Positions 50,402 through 60,464 of a stretch of DNA of 64,000 bases are shown here, piece after piece. Position 1 is the stretch's first letter. Each line of letters starts with the position of its first letter. The notes under the pieces were generated by a model. The model was not told the DNA's origin. It worked only from the letters and a program-made list of their open reading frames with translations, and did no database searches. Origin of the DNA: Sinorhizobium sp. 6-70 (GTDB lineage: Bacteria; Pseudomonadota; Alphaproteobacteria; Rhizobiales; Rhizobiaceae); contig NZ_JASKLS010000022.1 of the NCBI RefSeq assembly GCF_030124375.1, positions 35,890 through 99,889 of the forward strand, in the 5' to 3' direction. A program made the translations under genes and the position numbers.

Positions 50402-50788
50402 GTGCGAAGCAACGAAATTCCGCCGACAATAAAGACGGTTCTCGTTTTGGACGACAATTTCATCATTGCGATGGATGCCGAGGAAATCCTTACATCTCTG
50501 GGAGTGGCAGAGGTTCATGTCGCCACCAATGCCGAGCAGGCTATGGAAATCGTGGCCGCTCACGCCATCGATTTTGCCCTCATCGACGTCAATCTCGATA
50601 GCGACACCAGCTTCGTCGTTGCCGATGCCATGATCGCGCGCGGCATCATGGTCGGGTTTACCAGCGGATACGGCGAGTCCTTTCCTTCGCCGGAGCATCT
50701 GCGCGATGTTCCGAGGATAGACAAACCCTTCAACGAGATGACGATCGGCAGCCTTATTGCCGCCGCACACGTTCAGCGCGATCGTTGA
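50402..50788 (+). CDS. Single-domain response regulator
   Basis: The 128-residue protein is only a receiver domain: acidic pair in VLVLDDNF, phospho-acceptor Asp in FALIDVNLDSDTS, Thr/Ser in GFTSGYG and Lys in IDKPF. There is no output domain and no histidine kinase nearby. It starts with GTG. Proteins of this kind act by protein-protein contact, for instance in rhizobial general stress signalling or as phosphate sinks; which applies here is unknown. Confidence 0.88.
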   Translation: MRSNEIPPTIKTVLVLDDNFIIAMDAEEILTSLGVAEVHVATNAEQAMEIVAAHAIDFALIDVNLDSDTSFVVADAMIARGIMVGFTSGYGESFPSPEHLRDVPRIDKPFNEMTIGSLIAAAHVQRDR

Positions 50789-50796
50789 CGACGACG

Positions 50797-51573
50797 TCAG
50801 GGCTTGCCGCGGGCGACGAACCAGGGATTGGCAAAATCGCTGTCGTGGCGCTGCTTGCGCTTGCCGTAAGTGAGCGGCGTTCCTTCCATGGTCAGCGTCT
50901 CGCCGCCGGCCGCGCGCAGGATGGCGTCGCCGGCTGCCGTGTCCCATTCCATGGTACGGCTGAAGCGCGGGTAGATGTCGGCAAGCCCTTCGGCCAGCAG
51001 GCAAAATTTCAACGACGAGCCGACCGCCTCATAGTCGGTAATGCCATGATCGGCGAGATAGGCGACCGTTTCTGCGCTGTTGTGCCAGCGACTGGTCAAG
51101 GCCACCGGCCGGTCGCCGCAGATGCGGCAGCCGATGGTCACGTGAGCACCGGCAGCGCGATCGTCCTCGATCAAGGCCTTCGTCGCTTTGCCGGCACTTG
51201 CTGAATAGAGGATGCCGAGCGCGGGGGCATAGACCACACCGGCGATGGGCGCACCGTTTTCGATCAACGCGATGTTGACGGTGAAATCGCTGCTGCGCCC
51301 GACGAACTCCTTGGTGCCGTCGAGGGGATCGACGAGGAAGAACGATTTTCCGGAAATATCGGGGACGTGCCCGGCGGCGGCGGCTTCCTCGGCGATCACC
51401 GGAATGTCGGGAAAGCTCGCCGCGAGATCGGCGAGGATTATGCGTTCGGCGGTGTGGTCGGCGTCGGTAACGGGTGAAGTATCGGCCTTGTAGGTGACGG
51501 CCGGCCCGGCGTTGTAAATGTCCAGGATCGCCCTTCCGGCTGCGACTGCCGATCTTTCCAGTGTTTCCAACAT
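50797..51573 (-). CDS. cysQ: 3'(2'),5'-bisphosphate nucleotidase (inositol monophosphatase family)
   Basis: The 258-residue protein has DTSPVTDADHTAE, IAEE, the metal motif VDPLDGTKEFVGRSSDFTVNIALI and EWDTAAGDAILRAAGG, all as in CysQ. It removes the 3' phosphate from PAP (and PAPS), needed for sulfate assimilation and to relieve PAP toxicity. I chose the ATG giving MLETLERS over an upstream start in the same frame. It is convergent with the receiver gene and divergent from sarcosine oxidase. Confidence 0.9.
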   Translation of the reverse strand: MLETLERSAVAAGRAILDIYNAGPAVTYKADTSPVTDADHTAERIILADLAASFPDIPVIAEEAAAAGHVPDISGKSFFLVDPLDGTKEFVGRSSDFTVNIALIENGAPIAGVVYAPALGILYSASAGKATKALIEDDRAAGAHVTIGCRICGDRPVALTSRWHNSAETVAYLADHGITDYEAVGSSLKFCLLAEGLADIYPRFSRTMEWDTAAGDAILRAAGGETLTMEGTPLTYGKRKQRHDSDFANPWFVARGKP

Positions 51574-51799
51574 CGTCACTCTTCTTTTCCGCGCCAGCGC
51601 TCCGATTCGCATGAGACGGCCGGATACCGGTAGTCTTCCTTCATACTCAAATCTGCCTCTTTGCCGCAATCGCGGAAGCTTCCGCAGTTGCCGCGGAAAG
51701 ATACGTCATCGCGGCATTTTGCAGCCGCAAGGCGCCTTGCATCTTTGCGTTGCGCTTTGCTTGTGCAAAGGTGGCCGCGCAAATGAACTGGATGCCTTC

Positions 51800-53050
51800 A
51801 TGCGCTATTCCGCATTCTCGATCGTCAAGAACGCCCTCTCCGGAAATCTGAAATGGAAGCCGCAATGGCGACAGGCCGAGCCGAAGTCGCACTATGACGT
51901 AATCATCGTCGGCGGCGGCGGTCATGGTCTCGCGACAGCCTACTATCTCGCCAAGGAATTCGGCATCAAAAACGTCGCGGTGCTCGAGAAGGGCTATCTT
52001 GGCTCAGGCAATGTCGGGCGCAACACGACGATCGTGCGTTCCAACTACATGCTGCCGGGCAACGAGCCGTTCTACGAATTCTCGATGAAGCTTTGGGAAG
52101 GGTTGGAGCGCGAGCTGAACTATAATGTGATGCTGTCGCAGCGCGGCGTGATCATGCTCTACCACAGCGACGGCCAACGCGACGCTTATATCCGGCGCGG
52201 CAACGCCATGTGGATGGAAGGCGTGGCGGCCGAGCTGATCGAGCGCGACCAGCTGAGGAAGATGATCCCCTTCCTCAACTACGACCACGCGCGCTATCCG
52301 ATCCTCGGTGGGCTCCTGCAGCGCCGCGCCGGTACCGCCCGGCACGACGCGGTTGCCTGGGGTTACGCGCGCGGTGCCGACCGTTACGGGGTCGATATCA
52401 TCGAACACTGCGAGGTGACCGCCATCCGCCGCGAGAACGGCGTCGTCACCGGGGTCGAGACGACCAGGGGCTTCATCGGCTGCAACAAGCTCGCGCTGGC
52501 GGCTGCGGGCAACACGTCCCGCGTTGGCGAGATGGCGGATCTGAAGCTACCGATCGAGAGCCATGTGCTTCAGGCCTTCGTGACCGAAGCGCTGAAGCCC
52601 TGCATCGACCACGTGATCGTCTACGGCGGCGGGCATTTCTACATCTCGCAGTCCGACAAGGGCGGCCTTGTCTTCGGGGCGGAAATCGACGGTTACACGT
52701 CCTACGCCCAGCGCGGAAACCTCGCGACCGCCGAGCATGTGATGGAGGAGGGGGTGACGATGATCCCCGGTCTTTCGCGCGTCCGGGTGCTGCGCTCCTG
52801 GGCCGGGGTCATGGACATGAGCATGGATGGATCGCCGATCATCGACCGCACGCCGATCGACAATCTCTATTTGAACTGCGGCTGGTGCTACGGCGGTTTC
52901 AAGGCCACGCCCGCATCGGGCTACTGCTTTGCTCACCTGATTGCCAAGAACGACACTCATCCGGTCGCACGTGCCCTGAGGCTCGACCGTTTTGCTCGTG
53001 GCTATGCGGTCGACGAGGCCGGTGCCGGTCCCCAACCCAATCTCCACTGA
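51800..53050 (+). CDS. soxB: Sarcosine oxidase, beta subunit
   Basis: The 416-residue flavoprotein has the FAD motif DVIIVGGGGHGLATAYYLAKEFG and the typical leader YSAFSIVKNALSGNLKWKPQWR. Length and sequence fit the beta subunit of heterotetrameric sarcosine oxidase, which carries the noncovalent FAD and covalent FMN between subunits and oxidises sarcosine to glycine. I chose the ATG giving MRYSAFS; the frame is open much further upstream across the cysQ start, which is coincidental. Confidence 0.94.
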   Translation: MRYSAFSIVKNALSGNLKWKPQWRQAEPKSHYDVIIVGGGGHGLATAYYLAKEFGIKNVAVLEKGYLGSGNVGRNTTIVRSNYMLPGNEPFYEFSMKLWEGLERELNYNVMLSQRGVIMLYHSDGQRDAYIRRGNAMWMEGVAAELIERDQLRKMIPFLNYDHARYPILGGLLQRRAGTARHDAVAWGYARGADRYGVDIIEHCEVTAIRRENGVVTGVETTRGFIGCNKLALAAAGNTSRVGEMADLKLPIESHVLQAFVTEALKPCIDHVIVYGGGHFYISQSDKGGLVFGAEIDGYTSYAQRGNLATAEHVMEEGVTMIPGLSRVRVLRSWAGVMDMSMDGSPIIDRTPIDNLYLNCGWCYGGFKATPASGYCFAHLIAKNDTHPVARALRLDRFARGYAVDEAGAGPQPNLH

Positions 53051-53128
53051 TAGAAGCGACGAACCGCCCATTCCCATGCGGTCGCATTTTCGCATCAACT
53101 GGACCCGCTCGGGTCCAAGGACAAGACG

Positions 53129-53407
53129 ATGGCAAGCCTGATCACCTGTCCCCATTGCGGGGTCCGCCCGAAGGAAGAATTTACGATCCGCGGCGACGCG
53201 TCGCTCGTTCGCCCGGCGCCGACCGCATCCGATGAGGCCTGGCACGATTATGTCTATGTGCGCGCCAATCCGCGGGGGCGTACGCTCGAACACTGGCAGC
53301 ACGTGGCAGGCTGCCGCCGTTTTTTGGTGGTCGAACGGGACACGTTCACCCATGAGGTCCATTCCGTGACCGACGGTGCTGCGTTCGCGACGGAGAACGG
53401 CCGATGA
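53129..53407 (+). CDS. soxD: Sarcosine oxidase, delta subunit
   Basis: The 92-residue protein has CPHCGVRPKEEF and later LEHWQHVAGCRRF, the Cys/His set that binds zinc in the delta subunit. Its stop overlaps the soxA start by 4 bases (ATGA). It is preceded by 78 bases after soxB. Confidence 0.92.
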   Translation: MASLITCPHCGVRPKEEFTIRGDASLVRPAPTASDEAWHDYVYVRANPRGRTLEHWQHVAGCRRFLVVERDTFTHEVHSVTDGAAFATENGR

Positions 53408-56361
53408 CCGCCTATCGCCTGACGGCCGGGGGACTGGTCGATCGCAGCCGTTCGCTGAGTTTCAGTTTCGATGGCCGCCCCTTGCGCGGCTTTGCCGGGG
53501 ACACGCTTGCCTCGGCACTCCTTGCCAACGACCAACTGCTGGTCGGCCGCAGCTTCAAATATCACCGGCCGCGCGGGATCGTCAGCGCGAGCGCGTCGGA
53601 ACCGAACGCGCTCGTTACGATCGGTTCCGGCGCGCGCAGCGATCCGAACACGAAGGCGACTGTTGCGGAGCTTTATGCCGGACTGACGGCGCGCAGTCAG
53701 AACCGCTGGCCGTCGCTCGGCTTCGACATCGGCGCGATGAGTGATCTTTTCTCGCCCTTTCTGGGTGCGGGCTTCTACTACAAGACCTTCATGTGGCCGG
53801 CGCAATTCTGGGAAAAGCTCTACGAACCGCTGATCCGCCGTGCTGCCGGGCTCGGGCGCGCGGTGCTCGAACGGGATCCGGAAATCTATGAGAAATCCTG
53901 GGCGCACTGCGATCTGCTTGTCGTCGGTGGCGGCCCGACCGGACTGATGGCGGCGCTGACGGCGGCGCGCGCCGGCCTTCGCGTCATTCTCGCCGACGAG
54001 GATTTCCGCCTGGGCGGGTCGCTGCTTTCGGAAACGCAGGCGATCAATGGTGCACCCGCCTATGTCTTCGCCGATCGTGTCGTCGCGGAATTGCAGGCAC
54101 TGCCGAACGTCACCCTGTTGCCACGGACGACGGTCTTCGGCTGGTACGACGACAACGTCTTCGGCGCCGTCGAACGGGTTCAGAAGCATGCGGCGGAGCC
54201 TTTGGCCAAGCTGCCGGCGGAGCGGGTCTGGCGCATCGTCGCGAGGCGGGCGCTTCTTGCGACCGGTGCCGAGGAGCGTCCGCTGGTCTTCGGCGGCAAT
54301 GACCGGCCCGGCGTGATGATGGCCGGGGCACTCAGGACCTATGCGAACCGCTACGGCGTGGCGGCCGGTAGATCGGTTGCGATCTTTACCAACGGCAGCG
54401 CCGGATATCAGGCTGCCCGTGACCTCCACGCCAAGGGCATTGCCATAGCGGCAATCGTCGACAGTCGTGCAGCGGCGGAAGACGCCGCGCCCGAAGGCAC
54501 GCGCGTGATCCGTTCGGCCTCCGTCGTCGATACCAGGGGACGCCGGCGGGTTTCCGGGCTCGTGGTCGAGCGGTCGGGTTTCGAGGAACTTGTTGCCTGT
54601 GATGCGGTCGGCATGTCCGGCGGCTGGAGCCCGGTCATTCACCTGGCCTGCCAGCGTGGGGCGAAGCCGGTGTGGTCCGATCAACTGAGCGCGTTCGTTG
54701 CACCGGATGTCGGCGGCGGGTTGCGTATCGCCGGGTCGGCGGGCGGCATCTACACGCTCGCGGGCTGCATCAGCGACGGCGCTGCCAAGGCGTCGGCGAT
54801 CACATCCGACCTGGGGTTCAAGCCCGCTCAGGACGTTCTGCCGCAAACGGGCGAGGAAGCTGATCCGTCCTTCACCGCGCTTTGGTATGTGCCCGGAGCA
54901 AAGGCCAAGGCCTTCGTCGATTTCCAGAACGACGTGCACGCGAAGGATCTGGGGCTCGCGCTGCGCGAAGGGTTCGGCCACGTCGAACACGCCAAGCGCT
55001 ATACGACCAGCGGCATGGCGACCGACCAGGGCAAGCTCTCGAATATCAACGCCGTTGGCATTCTTGCAGGCATGCGCGGGGTAAGCCCCGCGGATGTCGG
55101 GGTGACGACATTCCGCCCGTTCTATACGCCCGTTTCCTTCGGCGCGCTTGCCGGGACCGCGCGCGACAAACACGCCCAGCCCGTCCGGAAATCGCCTCTG
55201 CATGAGTGGGCGCGGAAACATGGGGCGACGTTTGTCGAGGCCGGACAATGGTATCGGTCCGCCTGGTTTCCCCGTGCGGGCGAAAAGACCTGGCGCGAGA
55301 GCGTCGATCGCGAGGTGCTGAACGTGCGCGCGAACGTCGGCATTTGCGACGTCTCGACACTGGGCAAGATCGAGCTTTTCGGCCCGGACGCGGCTGAATT
55401 CCTCAATCGGCTCTATTGCAACGCTTTGCTGAAGCTTCCGGTCGGCAAGGCCCGATATGGCCTGATGCTGCGCGAGGACGGTTTCGTCTATGACGATGGC
55501 ACGGCGAGCCGGCTCGCGGAGGAGCATTTCCTCGTGACCACGACGACCGCGATGGCGGGCGGCGTGATGTCCCACATGGAATATTGCTCGCAGGTGCTCT
55601 GGCCCGAACTGAAGGTTCGTTTCTGCTCCGTGTCCGACCAGTGGGCGCAGATCGCCATCGCCGGCCCGAAGGCGCGCGGCGTGCTCCAGCAGCTTGTCGA
55701 GGATGACATCTCCGACGCGGCATTCCCGTTCCTCGCCGCCGGAACGGTAACGCTCAAGGGCGGACTGAAAGCCCGGCTCTTCCGCATCTCCTTCTCCGGC
55801 GAACTGGCCTTTGAGCTGGCGGTTCCGGCCGGATTTGGCGTGGCGGTTGCCGATCAGCTGATGGACGTGGGCCGCGCCTTCGATATCTGCGCCTATGGGG
55901 TGGAGGCCCTCAACGTGCTCCGGCTGGAAAAGGGCCTGCCCACGCATGCTGAATTCGATGGCCGGGTGACGCCGGACGACGCCGGGCTGGGCCGCATGGT
56001 TTCAGCGCACAAGACGGACTTCATCGGCAAGCATCTCTCGTCGCGATACGGGCTGACGGCCGCAGACCGTATGCAACTCGTAGGGCTGAAGTCGGTGGAC
56101 AGGGAAAAGGACATTCGCGCCGGTGCGCATCTGCTGCGTGAGGGCATGAAGCCGTCGAGCCTTAACGACCAGGGGTGGGTCAGCTCTGCCTGCTTCTCGC
56201 CGGTTCTCGGTCATCATATCGCCCTTGCCTTCCTGAAGTCGGGCCGCGAACGTTACGGCGAACGGATTGTCGTCTGGGACAAGCTGCGCGATCAGGAAGT
56301 CATCGCCGAGGTCTGCGATCCGGTCTTCGTCGATCCCGAGAATGCCAGAATGAAAGCCTGA
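53404..56361 (+). CDS. soxA: Sarcosine oxidase, alpha subunit
   Basis: The 985-residue protein has an N-terminal ferredoxin-like part (FDGRPLRGFAGDTLASALLAND), an NAD-binding half (DLLVVGGGPTGLMAALTAARAG) and a C-terminal GcvT-like folate domain (roughly from residue 600). This is the full-length alpha subunit, in which the methyl group of sarcosine is passed to tetrahydrofolate as 5,10-methylene-THF. Codon use and length look normal. It is followed by soxG after 11 bases. Confidence 0.94.
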   Translation: MTAYRLTAGGLVDRSRSLSFSFDGRPLRGFAGDTLASALLANDQLLVGRSFKYHRPRGIVSASASEPNALVTIGSGARSDPNTKATVAELYAGLTARSQNRWPSLGFDIGAMSDLFSPFLGAGFYYKTFMWPAQFWEKLYEPLIRRAAGLGRAVLERDPEIYEKSWAHCDLLVVGGGPTGLMAALTAARAGLRVILADEDFRLGGSLLSETQAINGAPAYVFADRVVAELQALPNVTLLPRTTVFGWYDDNVFGAVERVQKHAAEPLAKLPAERVWRIVARRALLATGAEERPLVFGGNDRPGVMMAGALRTYANRYGVAAGRSVAIFTNGSAGYQAARDLHAKGIAIAAIVDSRAAAEDAAPEGTRVIRSASVVDTRGRRRVSGLVVERSGFEELVACDAVGMSGGWSPVIHLACQRGAKPVWSDQLSAFVAPDVGGGLRIAGSAGGIYTLAGCISDGAAKASAITSDLGFKPAQDVLPQTGEEADPSFTALWYVPGAKAKAFVDFQNDVHAKDLGLALREGFGHVEHAKRYTTSGMATDQGKLSNINAVGILAGMRGVSPADVGVTTFRPFYTPVSFGALAGTARDKHAQPVRKSPLHEWARKHGATFVEAGQWYRSAWFPRAGEKTWRESVDREVLNVRANVGICDVSTLGKIELFGPDAAEFLNRLYCNALLKLPVGKARYGLMLREDGFVYDDGTASRLAEEHFLVTTTTAMAGGVMSHMEYCSQVLWPELKVRFCSVSDQWAQIAIAGPKARGVLQQLVEDDISDAAFPFLAAGTVTLKGGLKARLFRISFSGELAFELAVPAGFGVAVADQLMDVGRAFDICAYGVEALNVLRLEKGLPTHAEFDGRVTPDDAGLGRMVSAHKTDFIGKHLSSRYGLTAADRMQLVGLKSVDREKDIRAGAHLLREGMKPSSLNDQGWVSSACFSPVLGHHIALAFLKSGRERYGERIVVWDKLRDQEVIAEVCDPVFVDPENARMKA

Positions 56362-56372
56362 GGAAAACGCCG

Positions 56373-56927
56373 ATGATCCGCGACCACTACAACCGTCATG
56401 CGCTTGATGAGAAGCTGCGCGGCGCGCCGCGGCCGCCGGGCGCTAATCATCTCGCCATCGGCCATAGGCAGGCAATGGCGATGGTGCTTGCCACCGCCGG
56501 CGAGGAGGACGCCGTCGAAAGGCTGTTATCATCCGTTACTGAATTCGCCGTGCGGTTCAGCGCGCCGGGCGAATGGCTGGTCATCTCCGAAAACGATACG
56601 CCGGAGGGGCTGCAACGTTGTCTCGACGCGCTTTGCAGCGGCCGGGCCCATATCCTCGATCAAAGCGAAGCGCGCGTCCTGTTCCGGCTTTCCGGCCCGT
56701 CGACGCGCCGGATTCTTGCCAAGGGCATCGGCCTCGACCTGCACCCGATAGCCTTTGCGGCCGGCGCCAGCGCGAATGCGCTTTGCGGCCACATCGCCGT
56801 CAATCTGGTGCGGACCGGGGAAGATGTGTTCGAACTGCTCGCTCCACGCTCCTTTGCCGAATCCCTCTTCGATGACCTCATGACAATGGGGCGCGAATAC
56901 GACCTGACGGCGGCATTCGCCGCGTGA
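56373..56927 (+). CDS. soxG: Sarcosine oxidase, gamma subunit
   Basis: The 184-residue protein is GcvT/YgfZ-like (EWLVISENDTPEGLQRCLDAL, then ARVLFRLSGPSTRRILAKG), fitting the gamma subunit. It ends the soxBDAG operon here. Formyl-THF deformylase (purU) or glyA, which often follow in other genomes, are not present downstream. Confidence 0.9.
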   Translation: MIRDHYNRHALDEKLRGAPRPPGANHLAIGHRQAMAMVLATAGEEDAVERLLSSVTEFAVRFSAPGEWLVISENDTPEGLQRCLDALCSGRAHILDQSEARVLFRLSGPSTRRILAKGIGLDLHPIAFAAGASANALCGHIAVNLVRTGEDVFELLAPRSFAESLFDDLMTMGREYDLTAAFAA

Positions 56928-57278
56928 CGAGCCGAGCGGTTGCGGCAGTCTTCGGATGATGCCCGGTCGCAACATCGGCCGCAATTCAAGGTAGCGTCGG
57001 TTGCGCGCCCTTATGGGACGCGTGGCGTCGTTGGTGCCGATTTACCGCGACTTTGCGGTCAATCGTGCTCATTTCGCGTGCGATCGCTGCCAAAATTTTG
57101 ATTTTTTTGGCTTCGAAAGCGCCAAATCGATTTTATCGCCGAAGAATCCGGAGGAGAACCACTTTTTAGCTTTCATTTTCGTTTGAAAGAGGTATGGAAT
57201 TGGGGCAAAGAGCACGCTCACCAATGAGCTCTAATAACAAGAGATCGGACCGCTAGGATCTGGTCCAGGGGAAGATTG
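56928..57278 (+). promoter_or_regulatory. 351-base leader/promoter region before livH
   Basis: After a partial family-R repeat the DNA turns AT-rich (57060-57190, including TTTTGATTTTTTTGG). Near the right end, GGACC and GGTCC can pair just before the livH ribosome site (CAGGGGAAG). The liv promoter is expected here. I see no leader peptide rich in branched-chain amino acids. Confidence 0.5.
56980..57030 (+). repeat. Partial family-R repeat, copy 8
   Basis: GCAATTCAAGGTAGCGTCGG, TTGCGCGCCC and GGGACGCGTGGCGTCG correspond to the right half of the full repeat with a changed hairpin loop. Confidence 0.65.
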
Positions 57279-58181
<903 letters not shown>

Positions 58182-58185
58182 TTCC

Positions 58186-59571
58186 ATGGCAAACATTGCA
58201 TCTACTACTGCAAGCGCCGGCACTGAGGTGACGGCGCGGGCCCTGCGCGAGGCTGTCTTCGCGGGCCTCGTCACCCTCGGCATGTTCGTGCTCTTCGTCG
58301 GCCTCAAGACCGACCAGAACATCCGCAACGAGTTGATCCTCACCCAGCGCTGGGGTCTGCTGGCGACGTTCGTGATCACTGCCATGGTTGGTCGCTTCCT
58401 GATGGTCGCCTACGCCCAGCCTTGGCTTGCGCAGAGAAAGGCGGCGAAGGCGGCTGCCCCGGAGGTCGTGAAAGAGGAGGGCTTTTTCAGCCGCAACTTC
58501 TCCAAGATCGCGATCGCGGCACTCATCCTCTATCCGCCGGTCATCTTGGCCCTTACCGGGGTTCAGGGGTCGCTGAAATGGGTGGACAATTTCGGCGTCC
58601 AGATCCTGATCTACGTGATGCTCGCCTGGGGCCTGAACATCGTCGTCGGCCTTGCCGGTCTGCTCGACCTCGGCTACGTCGCCTTCTACGCGGTCGGTGC
58701 CTATTCCTATGCGCTGCTTTCCAGCTATTTCGGCCTGTCCTTCTGGGTGCTCTTGCCGGTCGCCGGGCTTCTTGCCGCCTGCTGGGGCGTGATCCTCGGG
58801 TTTCCGGTCCTGCGCCTTCGCGGTGATTACCTCGCGATCGTGACGCTCGCCTTCGGCGAGATCATCCGTCTCGTGCTGATCAACTGGACAGAGGTGACCA
58901 AGGGTACCTTCGGCGTCTCCGGCATCGCCAAGGCAACGTTATTCGGCATCAAGTTCGATGCTTCCAAGGACGGCTTCGCGGCGTTGATGGGCCTGCCGAT
59001 CTCGTCGGCCTATTACAAGATCTTCCTGTTCTATCTGATCCTCGGCCTCGCCTTGCTGACGGCCTTCGTCACAATCCGGTTGCGCCGGATGCCGATCGGC
59101 CGCGCCTGGGAAGCGCTTCGCGAGGACGAGATCGCCTGCCGCTCGCTTGGCATCAACACGACCACGACGAAGCTTACGGCCTTCGCCACGGGTGCCATGT
59201 TCGGTGGCTTCGCCGGTTCATTCTTCGCGGTTCGTCAGGGCTTCGTGTCGCCGGAATCCTTCGTGTTCCTCGAATCTGCTGTCATTCTTGCGATCGTGGT
59301 TCTTGGTGGCATGGGATCGCTGACCGGCATCGCCGTCGCAGCGATTGTCATGATCGGCGGTACCGAAATCCTTCGTGAACTCACTTTCCTGAAGATAATC
59401 TTCGGACCGAACTTCACGCCCGAACTTTACCGCATGCTGATCTTTGGCCTGGCCATGGTCGTCGTCATGGTGCTGAAGCCGCGCGGCTTCGTTGGATCCC
59501 GTGAACCGACCGCGTTCCTGCGCGAACGCAAGGCTGTCTCCGGCAGCTTCACCAAGGAAGGGCACGGCTGA
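58186..59571 (+). CDS. livM: Branched-chain amino acid ABC transporter permease LivM
   Basis: The 461-residue membrane protein has a long N-terminal extension with extra helices (LREAVFAGLVTLGMFVLFVGL and WGLLATFVITAMVG) before the LivM core (LNIVVGLAGLLDLGYVAFYAVGAYSY). The EAA-like segment is ALREDEIACRSLGINTTTTKL. It pairs with LivH. It starts 4 bases after livH and its last base is shared with the livG start. Confidence 0.94.
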   Translation: MANIASTTASAGTEVTARALREAVFAGLVTLGMFVLFVGLKTDQNIRNELILTQRWGLLATFVITAMVGRFLMVAYAQPWLAQRKAAKAAAPEVVKEEGFFSRNFSKIAIAALILYPPVILALTGVQGSLKWVDNFGVQILIYVMLAWGLNIVVGLAGLLDLGYVAFYAVGAYSYALLSSYFGLSFWVLLPVAGLLAACWGVILGFPVLRLRGDYLAIVTLAFGEIIRLVLINWTEVTKGTFGVSGIAKATLFGIKFDASKDGFAALMGLPISSAYYKIFLFYLILGLALLTAFVTIRLRRMPIGRAWEALREDEIACRSLGINTTTTKLTAFATGAMFGGFAGSFFAVRQGFVSPESFVFLESAVILAIVVLGGMGSLTGIAVAAIVMIGGTEILRELTFLKIIFGPNFTPELYRMLIFGLAMVVVMVLKPRGFVGSREPTAFLRERKAVSGSFTKEGHG

Positions 59572-60464
59572 TGGCCATCGAGACAATGACGAATACAATG
59601 ACAAAAGACCCCATTCTCAAGGTCGAGCACCTGTCGATGCGCTTCGGCGGTCTCATGGCCATCAACGACTTCTCCTTCGAGGCGTATCGCGGCGACATCA
59701 CCGCGCTGATCGGCCCGAACGGGGCGGGCAAGACGACGGTGTTCAACTGCATCACCGGCTTCTACAAGCCGACGATGGGCATGATCACGATGAGGCAGAA
59801 GTCCGGGCAGGAGTATCTGCTCGAGCGTCTGCCCGATTTCGAGATCACCAAGCACGCCAAGGTCGCGCGCACGTTCCAGAACATCCGGATGTTCTCCGGC
59901 CTGACGGTTCTGGAAAACCTGCTTGTGGCGCAACACAACAAGCTGATGCTGGCTTCCGGCTATACCATTCTCGGCCTGCTCGGATTCCCGGCCTATCGCC
60001 AGGCTTCCAGGGAAGCGATCGACATTGCGCGGCATTGGCTCGAGAGAGCGTCGCTGATCGACCGCGCCGACGACCCGGCCGGTGACCTGCCTTACGGTGC
60101 GCAGCGGCGGCTCGAGATCGCTCGTGCCATGTGCACCGGGCCGGAACTTCTCTGCCTCGACGAGCCGGCGGCGGGCCTCAACCCGCGCGAGTCGCTTGCG
60201 CTCAATGAACTTCTGCAGAACATCCGCCGCGATACCGGCACGTCCATCCTCTTGATCGAGCATGACATGTCGGTGGTCATGGAGATTTCCGACCATGTGG
60301 TGGTGCTGGAATACGGCCAGAAGATTTCCGACGGCAACCCGGAATTCGTGAGGAACGATCCGAAGGTCATTGCGGCCTACCTGGGTGTCGAGGACGAAGA
60401 GGTTGAAGAGGTGATCGAACAAATCGAGGAGATTGAAGGCGGGCAGGGAGGCACGAAGCAATGA
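59571..60464 (+). CDS. livG: Branched-chain amino acid ABC transporter ATP-binding protein LivG
   Basis: The 297-residue ATPase has Walker A GPNGAGKTT, a LivG-type signature LPYGAQRRLEIARAM, Walker B LLCLDEPAAGLNP and H-loop IEHDM. The C-terminus is extended by an acidic tail (EDEEVEEVIEQIEEIEGG) not found in E. coli LivG. It overlaps livF by 4 bases. Confidence 0.94.
   Translation: MAIETMTNTMTKDPILKVEHLSMRFGGLMAINDFSFEAYRGDITALIGPNGAGKTTVFNCITGFYKPTMGMITMRQKSGQEYLLERLPDFEITKHAKVARTFQNIRMFSGLTVLENLLVAQHNKLMLASGYTILGLLGFPAYRQASREAIDIARHWLERASLIDRADDPAGDLPYGAQRRLEIARAMCTGPELLCLDEPAAGLNPRESLALNELLQNIRRDTGTSILLIEHDMSVVMEISDHVVVLEYGQKISDGNPEFVRNDPKVIAAYLGVEDEEVEEVIEQIEEIEGGQGGTKQ

Noticed and set aside
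51518..51799. A long N-terminal extension of soxB
   Set aside because: It overlaps the cysQ start region and adds residues absent from other beta subunits; the downstream ATG gives the family's usual length.
53254..55947. A very long minus-strand open frame opposite soxA
   Set aside because: It is an antisense frame created by GC-rich codon bias; its translation has no recognisable domain, while soxA on the plus strand matches a known family along its length.
57193..57255. A 20-codon open frame (MELGQRARSPMSSNN...) before livH as a leader peptide
   Set aside because: It has no run of Leu, Ile or Val codons, its ribosome site is too close to the ATG, and no alternative terminator hairpins follow it.
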